Origin: Microthrixaceae bacterium
Lineage (GTDB): Bacteria > Actinomycetota > Acidimicrobiia > Acidimicrobiales > Microtrichaceae
DNA: 64,000 bases
NCBI GenBank assembly: GCA_027493675.1
Contig: JAOSKI010000034.1
Span: forward strand, 1 to 64,000
Direction of reading: 5' to 3'
A program made the translations under genes and the position numbers. The notes below the pieces were generated by a model. It saw only the letters and a list, made by a program, of their open reading frames with translations. It searched no databases and was not told the origin of the DNA. Positions 1 to 10,308 of this stretch are shown piece by piece (within the stretch, counting starts at the first letter, position 1; each line of letters starts with the position of its first letter).

Positions 1-101
1 GGTTAGTCTCGCCCCATCGGTAGGCGCACCCCGCTACGGGGCACGGGTGTGAGGCATCACCAGTTCCTCGACATCGGTGTGCGATCCAATAGGAGAAGGC
101 C

Positions 102-1039
102 ATGAGACGACTGCTCTTCGCGCTGGCGGTACCGGCACTCCTGGGCGGCTTGCTGGGCGCCTGTGACGTCGGGGCACCGCCGCAGAGGGTGATCACCTAC
201 CGCATCGCCACGCGCGGTCACATCACAGCCGATCTGGGGCAGTTCGCGCAGCATGTGGCCACCACTCTGGCAGACCCGCGTGGTTGGTCCGCCGGCGGCG
301 TGATCCAGTTCCGCCAGGTGCCGGGTCCGGCGCAGTTCACCATCGTGTTGGCCCAGGCTTCCGTTCTGCCGTCGTTCGGTCCCCCGTGCAGCTCCGCTTG
401 GTCCTGCCGGTCGGGCTCGAACGTGATCATCAACCAGGATCGCTGGCAGGGTGCAACCGCCACCTGGCCCTACAGCCTCGACGCTTACCGGCACTACGTG
501 GTCAACCACGAGGTGGGTCACTGGATGGGGCTCGGCCACCGGAACTGCACGGGCGGCTTCTGGGATCGAGCGCCGGTGATGGCACAGCAGTCCAAGGGCG
601 GTGCAGCAAAGGGGCCTGTCGATTCAACGTTTGGCCCAACCCCGACGAGGTCGCGGCGGCATCGCGCAACCGTGGCGTCACGCCGCGCTTCAGCGGCTAC
701 ACCAATCCAGATGACCCGTTCGGGTCCTTGAATCGGGTGATGGTGACGCGTGACGCCAATGGCAAGCCAGTGTCGGTGCGCGTCATCGGCTGGACCATCG
801 ATGCCGACACCCGTGACCCGCTCGGTGTGGTCATACTCGTCGACGGCAAACCGGCCGACACCGTTCTGGCCGACAAGCCACGTTCCGATGTCGACGAGGC
901 CTTTCCCTACTCCGGGCCGAACCACGGCTACGACGCGACGGTTGCGGTTGCTCCGTCATCGGAGGTCGTGTGCGTGACCGCAGGAGGAGTGGGTGCCGGG
1001 CTTCCCTTCGTGCAGCTCGGCTGCAAGGTCGTGAAGTAG
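102..1039 (+). CDS. DUF3152-family exported metalloprotease-like lipoprotein (one frame break)
   Basis: Predicted exported protein whose core belongs to the DUF3152 family and resembles metzincin zinc peptidases. A basic start and hydrophobic stretch end in a lipobox LLGAC (Cys21), so it is probably lipid-anchored. HEVGHWMGLGH at about residues 136-146 fits HExxHxxGxxH, with three zinc histidines and a catalytic Glu, and VMAQQSKG follows. The frame breaks near 600-610. Reading resumes with CRFNVWPNP and an extra module of about 90 residues (VIGWTIDADT, then ILVDGK) that looks like a small surface domain. AGGAG at 91-95 supports the start. The substrate is unknown and activity is inferred from the motif alone. 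Confidence 0.8.
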
Positions 1040-1078
1040 GTCCAGGCGAGCCATCCGGCCCACGCGATTGGCTCCGTC

Positions 1079-2078
1079 TCAGGCGAGGGTGGCGACGAGC
1101 AGTGCCTTGATCGAATGCAGCCGGTTCTCGGCCTGGTCGAACACGATGCTGCTCGGTGACTCGAACACGTCGTGTGCAACCTCGAGGCCACCCGATACTC
1201 CCGTGTGCGCTGCGATCTGTGCTCCGATGACGGTCGCGTCGTCGTGGTAGGCGGGAAGGCAGTGCATGAAGCGGGTGCCCTCGCCGCTGTGGGCCATCAG
1301 CTCCGCGTCGACCCGGTAGGGGAGGAGCTCCTCCACCCGTGAGGTCCATACGTCGGCCGGCTCACCCATCGAGACCCACACGTCGGTGTGAACGAAGTCC
1401 ACGCCCCGCACCGCCTCCACCGGGTCGTCGGTTACGGTGATCTCGGCCCCGGTATCCGCCGCGATTCGCCTAGCGGTCCGAAGCACGTCCTCAGGCAGGC
1501 CCAGCGACGGCGGACCCGCAAGGCGCAGGTCGGCTCCCAACAGCGCTGCTGTTATCGCGCTGCGAACGGGCCATGTTGAACCGCAGATCCCCGAGGAACG
1601 CATACGAGATGGCGTCGGCCGGCTTCCCGGATGCCTCCCGCATGGTCTGGAAGTCGGCCAGCATCTGGGTGGGATGCCAGTCGTCGGTGAGTCCGTTGTA
1701 GACCGGCACACCGGCGTGTTCGGCCAGCGTCTCCACGTCGCTCTGGTGAGCGCCGCGGAACTGGATGGCGTCGAACATGCGCCCCAGCACGCGCGCCGTG
1801 TCAGCGGTGGACTCCTTGTGGCCTATCTGGGAACCGCCGGGATCGAACGTGGTGACGTGCGCGCCCTGGTCGTGGGCCGCGACTTCGAACGCGGCGCGGG
1901 TTCGGGTGGAGGTCTTCTCGAACACCGAGGCGATGTTGGCGCCCCGTAGGCGCTGCTCTTCGGCACCGGTGCGCTTGGCGAACTTCAGGGCGTCGGCCAG
2001 GTCGAGGAGGTGGGTGAGCTCGGCCGGTGCCAGGTCGAGCTCCTTGCACACGCTCCGCCCACGAAGGTCGCTAACCAT
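1079..2078 (-). CDS. argF: Ornithine carbamoyltransferase (one frame break)
   Basis: Cytoplasmic enzyme joining carbamoyl phosphate and ornithine to give citrulline in arginine synthesis, or running in reverse in the deiminase pathway. The carbamoyl-phosphate loop STRTR lies at residues 57-61 (FEKTSTRTR), followed by [13 protein letters not shown] near residue 134 and, near the C terminus, HCLPAYHDD with the catalytic Cys. The frame breaks near 1545-1575, inside the region FLGD-RFNMARS. Length is about 332 residues, normal for the family. No arginine genes adjoin it, so an anabolic (argF) or catabolic (arcB) role cannot be settled; the sequence resembles the E. coli ArgF/ArcB type. It converges on the DUF3152 gene. 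Confidence 0.92.
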
Positions 2079-2181
2079 CGCTGCACTCTATTGGCGAACC
2101 AGGTGCTTCGTGCATGTCGCCGGAACGGGGGAGCCGGGCACGCGTCGCCGCGGATTGGTGAGCGCAGACCAGGGAGCCCGA

Positions 2182-3777
2182 TCAGTCGGTCCGGGCGCGG
2201 AGCTCACCTTCGGCCACGAGGCGATCGAGGGTCAGCTCGGGTTGCTCGGCCTCCAGGCGCTCGAGCCAGTAGACCGATTCGAACAGCGCCAGCAGCGCAC
2301 CGTCGGAGCGCTCCAGCACGTCCACGCCCTGCATCGCCCGTAGAGCCGCCCTGGAGTCCTCGTCGGTGCGCCGTGCGACCCGGTAGCGGGTGGGTGTGAG
2401 CTCCACCGCCGCGTTGAACTCGGATTCGAGGCGATGGGTGGCCACCTCGAACTGCAGCGCACCGACTGCGGCCAACACCGGTGCCTGGTCGCCGAAGTCG
2501 GGGTCCCGCAGCACCTGGACGACACCCTCCTCGTCGAGTTGGCGGATACCGCTGCGGAACTGCTTGGACTTCGAGACGTCGCGCACCCGCACGGTCGCGA
2601 AGTGTTCGGGGGCGAAGGCCGGGATCGGCGGGAACTCGACGGGCTCCTCCACGTAGAGAGAGTCGCCCACTCTCAGGTCGGTGGCGTTGACAAGGCCGAC
2701 GACGTCACCGGGGAACGCCTCCTCGAGCGTGTCGCGCTCCGATCCGAACACCGAGTGTGCGTACTTGGTGGCGAACGGCTTGCCGGTGCGTCCATGGGTG
2801 ACGACCATGCCACGTTCGAAGCGCCCCGAGTTCACCTCTGATGTAGGCGATGCGGTCGCGGTGGGCCTTGTCCATGTTGGCCTGGACCTTGAACGCGAAC
2901 CCTGAGAACGCTGCGTCGAGGGCGCGTCGCTCACCGTCGACCCCGGGCCGAGGCGCCGGGGGAGGGACCTCGGTGATGACCGCGTCCAACAGCAGGCGCA
3001 CGCCGAAGTTGGTGATCGCCGAACCGAAGTACATCGGGGTGGACTCGCCGGCCCGGAACAACTCCTCGTCGTGTTCGGCGCCTTCGAGGAGCTCCAGCTC
3101 CTCCGACGCCGCCTGCCATGCATCACCCTCCTCCTCAGCGGCGCGCCCGGCCTCCACGATCTCCTCGGGTGCCTGGGTGGCGCCTCGTGCGGTGCGGGTG
3201 AAACGCACGAACTCGGCTGTCTGGCGGTCGAACACGCCACGGAAGTCGCCCGCGATGCCCACCGGCCAGGTGACAGGCGTGCAGATGAGCGACAGGTGCG
3301 ACTCGATGTCGTCGATGAGCTCGAGTGGCGAGAGTCCCGGACGATCCCACTTGTTCACGAAGGTGATGATCGGCAGGCCTCGGTCGCGGCACACCTCGAA
3401 CAGCTTCAGGGTCTGCGCCTCTATTCCCTTGGCGGCGTCGAGCACCATCACGGCGGCGTCACACGCAGTGAGCACGCGGTAGGTGTCCTCGGAGAAGTCA
3501 CGGTGACCGGGGGTGTCGAGCAGGTTCACCACGCAGCCGCGGTAGGGGAACTGCAGCACCGTGGAGGTGATCGAGATGCCGCGCTGCTGCTCGAGCTCCA
3601 TCCAGTCCGAGGTGGCCGAACGACGGTCGGTCTTCGCCTTCACCGAACCCGCCTCGTGTCCGAGGGCGCCGCCGTAGAGCAGCAGCTCTCGGTGAGGGTG
3701 GTCTTGCCCGCGTCGGGATGCGAGATGATGCCGAAGGTCCGTCGTCGCGCAGCCTCTTCGGCCGGATCGGATGACAC
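2182..3777 (-). CDS. prfC: Peptide chain release factor 3 (two frame breaks)
   Basis: Translational GTPase that recycles class I release factors from the ribosome. The N terminus holds the P-loop HPDAGKTT, then the switch region [10 protein letters not shown]3 DTPGH and G4 NKWD. The C-terminal half carries the RF3-typical [11 protein letters not shown] and [11 protein letters not shown]. The frame breaks near 3688, where GAGAGCTG replaces the expected GAGAAGCTG, and near 2840. The GTG start directly follows the TGA of the upstream hydrolase (TGAGTG at 3780-3775), which suggests coupled translation. Length of about 530 residues is typical. Confidence 0.92.
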
Positions 3778-4991
3778 TCAGCGCACCAGCTTGTCGAGCA
3801 CGCCCAGCAGGGCCGCCGAACGCGGGTCACCGGCCAGGCCGAAGTGCATCTGGTTCATGACGTATCCGCCGGCGAGCCGGCGGTCCGGGTCCGCGAAGCC
3901 GACGGAACCGCCGGCGCCGTAGTGCCCGAACGAGCGACCGCCGACGAAAGGCGACATGTCCGAGTGGGTCATGAACCCGTTGCCGAAGGGGATCGGGAAC
4001 ACGAGCACCGAATCGGGTCCCTCGACCTGCGGAACGATCGCGTTCCAGGATCGTCTCCGCTGCGAGCGTACGCAGGCCGTCGACCTCGCTGACGGTGGCG
4101 CGCAGAGCCGCGCCAGCGACGCTGCGTTCGTCACACCGTTGGCCGCAGGGATCTGTGCCGCACGCACACGCGGTTCGTTCCACACCGACTCGCGCGTGCG
4201 AAGGCGCCACCGGGAGCAGTGAGTGCCTTGGCAGCCAGGTTGTCGGGACCGAGGAACGTCTCGAGCATCTCGATCAGGTGCGAGGGAGCGTTCGTGGAAC
4301 CGTCGCCTTCCTCCGCAGCCATCATGGGTGGTGGGTCCTCACCTGCGAGGGTCCCACCCATCGGGATCAGTGACGCAACCCGCGACCGCTGGTCGTCGGG
4401 CAGACCTATCCAGAACTCGAGTCCGAGGGGATCCGCGAACTCGGCGGCGAAGAACTCGCCGATCCCCACGCCGCTCACCCTACGTACGATCTCTCCGACC
4501 AACCATCCGAAGGTGATGGCGTGGTAGCCGTGCGCGGTACCCGGGGTCCATGCCGGAGTGCTCGCAGCGAGCGCGGTGGTCACCGTGTCCCAGTCGAGGG
4601 CCTGCTCCAGCGTCAGCGGTTCGTCGGTGTCGATCAGACCGCTGCGATGGCTGAGGACCCACCGGACCGGGATGTCGGCCTTGTCGTTGGTAGCGAACTC
4701 GGGCCAGTACTGCGCCACCGGTGTGTCCAGGTCGAGCTCGCCACGTTCGACCAGCAGGTGCGCGCACATGGCCGTGGCACCCTTGGTGGTGGAGAACACC
4801 ATCTGAAGGACCTGGGAGTCATACGGGTTGCCGGAGCTGTCAGCGATGCCTCCGGTGAGGTCGACGACCTTCTCGCCGTCGAGGTACGCAGCGAAGCCCG
4901 CACCCACCTCACCGTGGTCCTCGAAGTTGGCTTCGAAGACCTCGGCCACCTGTTCGAACTCGTCAGCGGTTGTTCCACGGATCTCTGCCAT
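3778..4991 (-). CDS. Serine beta-lactamase-like hydrolase / esterase (two frame breaks)
   Basis: Member of the beta-lactamase (class C, EstB-type) superfamily. The catalytic SxxK motif is STTK at residues 67-70, and the tyrosine motif is probably Y156 in GYHAITFG. HYGAGGSVGFAD near the C terminus takes the place of the third active-site motif. No signal peptide is visible, so a cytoplasmic esterase or peptidase is likelier than a secreted antibiotic-degrading enzyme. The frame breaks near 4200 and 4050. AGGAGGT sits just upstream of the ATG. Its stop abuts the start of prfC. The true substrate cannot be told from sequence. Confidence 0.85.
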
Positions 4992-5149
4992 CGGTACCTC
5001 CTGGGCCGGTAACGCCGTAACGCAACCTAGGCGAGCGGTGCCGCGCTCCAGAAGGGCTGCCTTCGTGAGTCACCGGGGAATCGGCGACATCACGGCGACC
5101 GGACGAACGCATTGCCGGGGTTTCCGAGGTGAACCCACCGGCACACCCC

Positions 5150-5375
5150 TCAGTCGCCCTCGCGGATGGTCGTGGAACCGAGGACCTGAACCGGCACGCT
5201 CGTGCTGGTGCTGCTGGTTGTGGTGCTTGTCGTCGTTGTCGTTGTCGTCGCGGCCGTCGTGGTCGTTGTCGGGTGTCGGCGTTGTCGCCGGCCACCCGTA
5301 GGGCCAGGGACCGCAACCCTGATGGCCACCAGGGCGGAGATGCCCACAGCGGCCGCCGCGCCTGAAGCGGGGCAT
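5150..5375 (-). CDS. Short Thr-rich membrane-anchored protein (hypothetical, one frame break)
   Basis: Not recognised as a known family. A basic start (MPRFRRGG) leads into a hydrophobic stretch AAAVGISALVAIRVAVPG after an apparent frame break near 5345. A threonine/serine-rich tail of about 30 residues follows, ending VPVQVLGSTTIREGD. Such Thr-rich stalks are common behind single membrane anchors in actinobacterial surface proteins. It lies just downstream of the response regulator on the same strand. The 4992-5149 stretch before the hydrolase start shows nothing I can assign. Treat the call as tentative. Confidence 0.35.
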
Positions 5376-5529
5376 CGCCGACGCGCGCCGTAGGGGGCCG
5401 GGTGCCCTGGATCACCTGGAGAGTCTGCCCTCAAGCGGGGTCCAATGCCACATGGGCAAAAACCACAGGGCGTCGGTGTCCTGGGAGCGAGGGCAGCTGG
5501 GGGTGGCGTCGCTGCGCCCACCGTTTCGG

Positions 5530-6210
5530 TCAGCTCCCATTGGCGAGGCTGTCGTCGCCATTGCCGTTCTCGCTGCCATCCTCGTTGTGCAGGTTGATGA
5601 TCCCCAGCGCACCGCGAGAGCATCGGCGTGGGTGAGGCTCTGGGTGTCGAGCCTGCGATAGGTGGCGTTCAGGTGGTTGTGGACCGTCTTCTGGGTGATC
5701 CCGAGCTCACGTGCTGCCTGCTTGGTGGACAGGCCGTCGGCGATCATCTGCAGGATCTCGCGCTGACGGTCCGAGAGGAGCTCCTTGGTGGGGTCCTCTC
5801 CTCGGCGGTGCGCAGCATCGTGGCGGCAAGCTTGGGGCTCAGCACCTCTTCACCGGCATGGGCACGCTCGAGGGTGCTCGAACACGTCGTCGAACGAGGT
5901 GCCCTTGGTCAGATACCCGACTGCTCCGGCCATGAGAGCCGCCCTTCTGTGGTCCGGATCGTCGTGCATGGTCAGCACCACGACCTTGGTGCCAGGCACC
6001 TCCGTGGTGATCCGCTCCGTTGCTCCAACGCCGTCGAGCACGGGCATCGACAGGTCCACATCAACACGATGTCCGGTGTCGTCGCCCTGGCCAGCGCGAC
6101 GGCCTCCTCACCGTTGTCGGCCTCGCCCACGACGGTCGCGCCTGCAGCCTCGAGCCCTTGCGCACACCGTCGCGCAGGATCTGGTGGTCGTCGGCCAGCA
6201 GGACTCTCAT
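5530..6210 (-). CDS. NarL/LuxR-family response regulator (several frame breaks)
   Basis: DNA-binding response regulator. The receiver begins MRVLLADDHQILRDGV, with the acidic pocket DD near the start and the phospho-accepting Asp in DLSMPVLDG, followed by VVVLTMHDD and the conserved Lys in GYLTKG. The C-terminal LuxR-type helix-turn-helix is visible in LSTKQAARELGITQKTVHNHL. The true C terminus reads LGIINLHNEDG and ends at the TGA at 5530. Frame breaks fall near 6160, 6058, 5870-5800 and 5610; the one near 6058 is explained by one lost G (VLMVDLSMP). Its ATG overlaps the kinase stop (ATGA), so the pair is probably co-translated. The signal is unknown. Confidence 0.88.
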
Positions 6211-7906
6211 GTGGCGATCTCCTGTGGTTGCAACCCCTGAGGGTCGTTGATGTCCGATCCTTGGAACCGGCGGGGCCGGGCTCCCGCCTTCACTGACAGT
6301 CGGTGCCGACGCCCGGTCTTGAGCTGATCTCGAAGGTCGCCGATCACCTCGGCCCGTTCACGCATCCCGACGAGGCCGTAGGACTGTTCGCGCACTGCCG
6401 AATCGGTGTCGAAACCGCAGCCGTCGTCGCTGACGGTCAGCTCGTAGTTGCCGCCGTCGACGGTCCAGTCGACCTCGACGTGTTCGGCCTTGGCATGCCG
6501 GTCCACGTTGTTGAGTGCCTCCTGGAGGATCCGGAGGATCTCGTTCTCGACCGGGACGGGCAGCCGCTGATCCGGGTGATGCACCACGAAGCGGGCGGCG
6601 ACGTCGCTACGGTCGGCGAAGCGCTCCACCAGGTCGCCTCCGAGGATCGAGAGCGGGCGATCTTCGCTGACACCCGAGCGCAGCTGCCGGAGGGTCTCGC
6701 GCAGCTCGTCCAGTGCGAACGCAGCATCGTCGTGGAGGCGCTCCAGGTCGGGCCGGGCGACTCCATCGGAGTTGGCGAGGCGTTCGAGCTCCATCTTCAG
6801 ATAGGTCATCCACTGCCCTAACCGGTCGTGCACCTGCGGGCCACGCGCAACCGCTCTTCTTCGGCGCCGAGGCTTCTCAGGCGGGCGAACCAGCGGGGCG
6901 TTGTCCACCGTGAGCGCGATCACATCCGGCGAGGCCGGCGCGCAACACCGGGTCGGTCGACTCGAAGTGGGCCGCATCGGATGCTCCATGCCGAGGAGCC
7001 CTATCACCGGCCCACGGGCACGCAGCACCATGTAGCAGCCGCTGCGGGAATCCTCACCGATGAAGCCGTCGTCGCCCCGGTCGCTGCGCAGCTCCAGGAG
7101 TCTCGCCGGATTCGAGCGCGACGAGAAGCGGGGGCGGTAGGTCTCTGCGGTGGTAGGAGGCGCGCATCGACGCACGGTCGGTGATCTTCGGGGTCCATTC
7201 ACCGCTTGCCTCGTCGATCGTCATCAGCACGACGGTTCGTGGGTCGATGTGTGCCCGCAACAGCTGACGCGTCCGGTCCAGCACCTCACGCAGGGTAAAT
7301 GCACCGGGAAGTGTGAGCGCGATCTCGGTGAGCTCCTCCAGGAGGACGTTGGCCGCGTTGAGTGCGCCAGCTCCCTCCCCGTTGCTCGACCAGTCGGGCT
7401 GCCCCGAGAACCTGCGCGGACGAACAGGCCCCCGGCTGCGGCGAGTGCAAGGCCCACCGTGGCAAGCAGGTCGCCCGTGTCGTCGAAACGCTCGGCGAAG
7501 GTTCCACCGGAGACCTGGGTTGCACCCGTGACGATCGCCACGGCGATCGCGCCGGCGGTCAGGGCTGCGCGGCTGCCCCCAGCCGTAGGCGGCCAGCCCG
7601 ACTGCGCTCAGCAGGCACAACAGCCACGGTGACTCGGTGGCCCTGCTCCAGCCGACCACGACTGCGAACACGGAGACGTCGATCAGTGGGGGTGGCTGCC
7701 CCAAGGCGGTCGGGTGGCACCCAGCTCGAGTGGCATGATCGTGCGCAGGGTGGTGAGGAAGACGCAGATCGCGAGGAGGACCACCTCGGTCCAGCCGACG
7801 GCGGTGCGCTCAGGGTGATGGCCACCACGCCGAAGCCCACCGACGACCAACGCAGGACCGTGATGGCCGGGGCGACGCCCGCGGCGAACAGGGCCTGACC
7901 ACCCAC
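6207..7906 (-). CDS. NarL-type sensor histidine kinase (several frame breaks)
   Basis: Membrane sensor kinase of the HisKA_3 class, partner of the regulator that overlaps it by ATGA. The N-terminal third shows several hydrophobic segments (for example VVLLAICVFLTTL, LIDVSVFAVVVGW and LLATVGLALAAAGGLF). A GAF-like region follows (VLDRTRQLLRAHIDPRTVVLM). The phospho-accepting His is in VHDRLGQWMTYLKMELERL. The HATPase domain has the N box EALNNVDRHAKA and the G box DDGCGFD, then SYGLVGMRERAEVIG. At least five frame breaks occur, so the exact start is uncertain; 7906 is a working choice. An early TGA near 6294 is possible, but the ATGA overlap favours 6207. Confidence 0.82.
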
Positions 7907-8063
7907 TGCGGATGGCGTGGCCCACTGTCCGGCCGGTTGGGCGGCCCCGAAGTCGTCGGTGATGGTCGTACCCCAACGCTATCGGGGCGGATCCACAGAG
8001 CGGTTGAACCACCGCCACTCCGGGCCGGATGCGCTCGATGGGACCGCCGCCGTGGCGGGTCGC

Positions 8064-8324
8064 TCAATCCGCGGTGGGGGTCTCCAGGCGGGGCAGGACC
8101 TCCTCCAGGCGCATGCGGGTGTCTCCCAGGCGTCCACGGCACCACTCCACCAGGTCGGCCGCCCGCTGCACGGTGTCGGCAAGTTCGTCCACGTCCACCG
8201 AGTCCCTCTCGAGACCCCTGACGATACTGTCGAGCTCCTCCAGACAGCCCGCGAAACCCAGCTCCGACGGATCGGGGACCGCACCGTCGCCTGCGCCGTC
8301 GCCTGCGCCTGAAGCATCTGTCAT
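8064..8324 (-). CDS. xseB: Exodeoxyribonuclease VII small subunit
   Basis: Small subunit of exonuclease VII, a single-strand-specific nuclease used in mismatch repair and DNA clean-up. The 86-residue product has the family core FAGCLEELDSIVRGLE and VDELADTVQRAADLVEWC, a helical hairpin expected to bind the large subunit. The first 18 residues are a Gly/Ala/Asp-rich leader. The ATG overlaps the xseA stop by four bases (ATGA), so the two subunits are made together. Frame intact. Confidence 0.93.
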   Translation of the reverse strand: MTDASGAGDGAGDGAVPDPSELGFAGCLEELDSIVRGLERDSVDVDELADTVQRAADLVEWCRGRLGDTRMRLEEVLPRLETPTAD

Positions 8325-9723
8325 GGAGGGCCACCTCTCGTGGAGACGGCCGTGACCGTCGATGTGATCGTGCCATCCGCGACGGTCGTCGCGATGACAC
8401 CTCCGGACGCCACGTCGGTGACCGATCGCACCAGATTGCCATCGGCGTCACGACTGAGCGACCACCCCATGTGCATCATCCTGACGGGGTCGTGCGCACT
8501 GGCAAGGGCGGCAAGGCCCTCGACGCGTGTGGCTGCGCGCTCCAGGGCGGACCCGAGCGCGTAGGTGACACGCTCCCGCTGGTCCTCAATGCGCCCCTTC
8601 AGCCGGTCGAGGGCCGACGGGGCGGCGGCCCTGATGCGTTCCAGGCGGGTCGTGAGCAGTCTGTCCTCGCGATCGAGATGCGCACGGCAGGCGAACGCTC
8701 CCGACGCGCGGCACCGAGCAGGTCGCGCTCGGCGCGCACGACGGTGCCCGATGCCGCTGAGCGCACCGACGCGGCCGCCTGTTCCAGCGAGCGTCTGGCA
8801 TCGATCGCGGCCGTGACGATCGCAGCGGCGGCAGCAGTGGGGGTCTTGTGCGCGGTGTGGGCGACCTCGTCGGCAACGCTGCGGTCGGTCTCGTGGCCGA
8901 TGCCGGTGAACACGGGCACCGACAGGCCGGCGATCGTGCGGGCGATCAGCTCGCTGTCGAACACCGACAGGTCGCTTGCCGACCCACCTCCACGTACCAG
9001 CAGCACGACGTCGACCGACAGGTCCTCCGCGGTGCGCAGTGCGGCCACGATCGAGGGTTCGGCTTCGGCTCCCTGGGTCCGCGAATCGAGGGTCACCAGC
9101 CTGAAGCCGACCCGGGCACGTTCCAATTCGTGCAGCGTGTCTGCCGCGGCGGCGCTTCCCATTGAGGTGATCAGCGCGACGTCGATCGACGGGTACGGCA
9201 CCTCCAGCCGGGCATTGGCTCCGATCAGGTCCTCGGCCCGCAACGCTGCGAGAACGGCCTCTCGGCGCCGTCCGACAACGCCCAGGGTGTAGGACGGATC
9301 GATCCCGGTCATGACCAGTTGGAGCGTGCTGCGCGCCGCGTAAGGGCGCAGTTCTCCGCAGATCCGCAGGATCGTGCCCTCCTCGATCTGCACCGCGCTG
9401 CCCGTCTCGCGCAGCGTTGCGTTGACACGCTTGCGGTTGCCTGCGAACAAGGTGACCTTGAGGCGCGGTGTGTTGTAGTCGTCCTCGGAACCGGGCTCGA
9501 TCAGTTCGAAGTACCGGTGACCCTTGGGGCTGCTGCTCAGGGAACGCAACTCGCCGGTCACCCAGGTGCTCGAACCGAAGCGTCCCTCGATCAGGTAGGA
9601 CAACGTGCCGTAGAGCTCGGGCACGCTCCAGGTGTGCTCCACTGGTGGATGCGGCTCGCCGGATGCGTCGTCGGTGGGTTCGTCCAGGGAGAACAGGGGA
9701 GGCTCGAACGGCGCAGAAGCCAT
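8321..9723 (-). CDS. xseA: Exodeoxyribonuclease VII large subunit (frame break)
   Basis: Catalytic subunit of exonuclease VII. An N-terminal OB-fold (SVPELYGTLSYLIEGRF, WVTGELRSL) is followed by the catalytic domain with LITSMGSAAAADTLHELERA, LVRGGGSASDLSVFDSE and the signature GHETDRSVADEVAHTAHKTPTAAA. The coiled C-terminal region is entered through a frame break near 8700 and ends VSTRGGPP at the ATGA shared with xseB. It starts seven bases after the stop of the universal stress protein, so the three may be one transcript. Confidence 0.92.
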
Positions 9724-9730
9724 CGGCGGT

Positions 9731-10220
9731 TCAGTCGCCCTCGCCGGCAGCGGCTTCCCTGTCGGAGCGGTGCTCGTCGTGGCGCACCACGAGGACCGGA
9801 CGCAAGGTGTGCCGCACCACGTACTCGCTCACCGATCCGATGAGCACCCGGGACAGGAACCCGTGGCCGTGCGAACCGACCACGATCACATCTGCGTCCA
9901 CCTCGTCGGCAATGTGGATGATCATCTGACCCGACGCACCCTCCACGACACGGCGATCCACGATCGCCGGATCCAATCCGACTGCCTGGGCGGTGTCGGC
10001 CACCTCGCTGGACCCCTCATCGAGGATCGCCTGACGAGCCCGTTCCGCCTCGGCGGGCGACAACAGGTTGCCTTCGGAAACCGCCTGCACCGGAATCGTC
10101 CGCGATGGAGGTGTCCGCAACGGTCAACAGGGTCACCTTCGTGGGGTTCAGCAGGGAGACGGCCTGCTTGGCGGCGTCGATCGAGACTGCGGACCCGTCG
10201 GTTGCGATCAGTGTGTGCAC
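9731..10220 (-). CDS. Universal stress protein, UspA family (one frame break)
   Basis: Small cytoplasmic protein of the ATP-binding UspA class. The GTG start gives VHTLIATDGSAVS, with the usual early beta-strand and Asp. The ATP-binding signature GSHGHGFLSRVLIGSVS fits G-2x-G-9x-G-S/T, and the last strand reads PVLVVRHDE. The frame breaks near 10105. AGGAG about ten bases upstream supports the GTG. It sits directly before xseA-xseB on the same strand, but a functional link is not established. Confidence 0.88.
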
Positions 10221-10308
10221 GGCTGCTCCTGAGGTGTAGGTGGACCTGTGTGCCACGTTGTGCGTGGCCAGCCTAGAGGCCGGTTGCCCGCCGAGCTCTC
10301 CACTCGTG

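Noticed and set aside
30..42. Small CCCCG-CTA-CGGGG hairpin at the window start
   Set aside because: The 5-bp stem is too short and lacks context, since the preceding gene lies outside the window.
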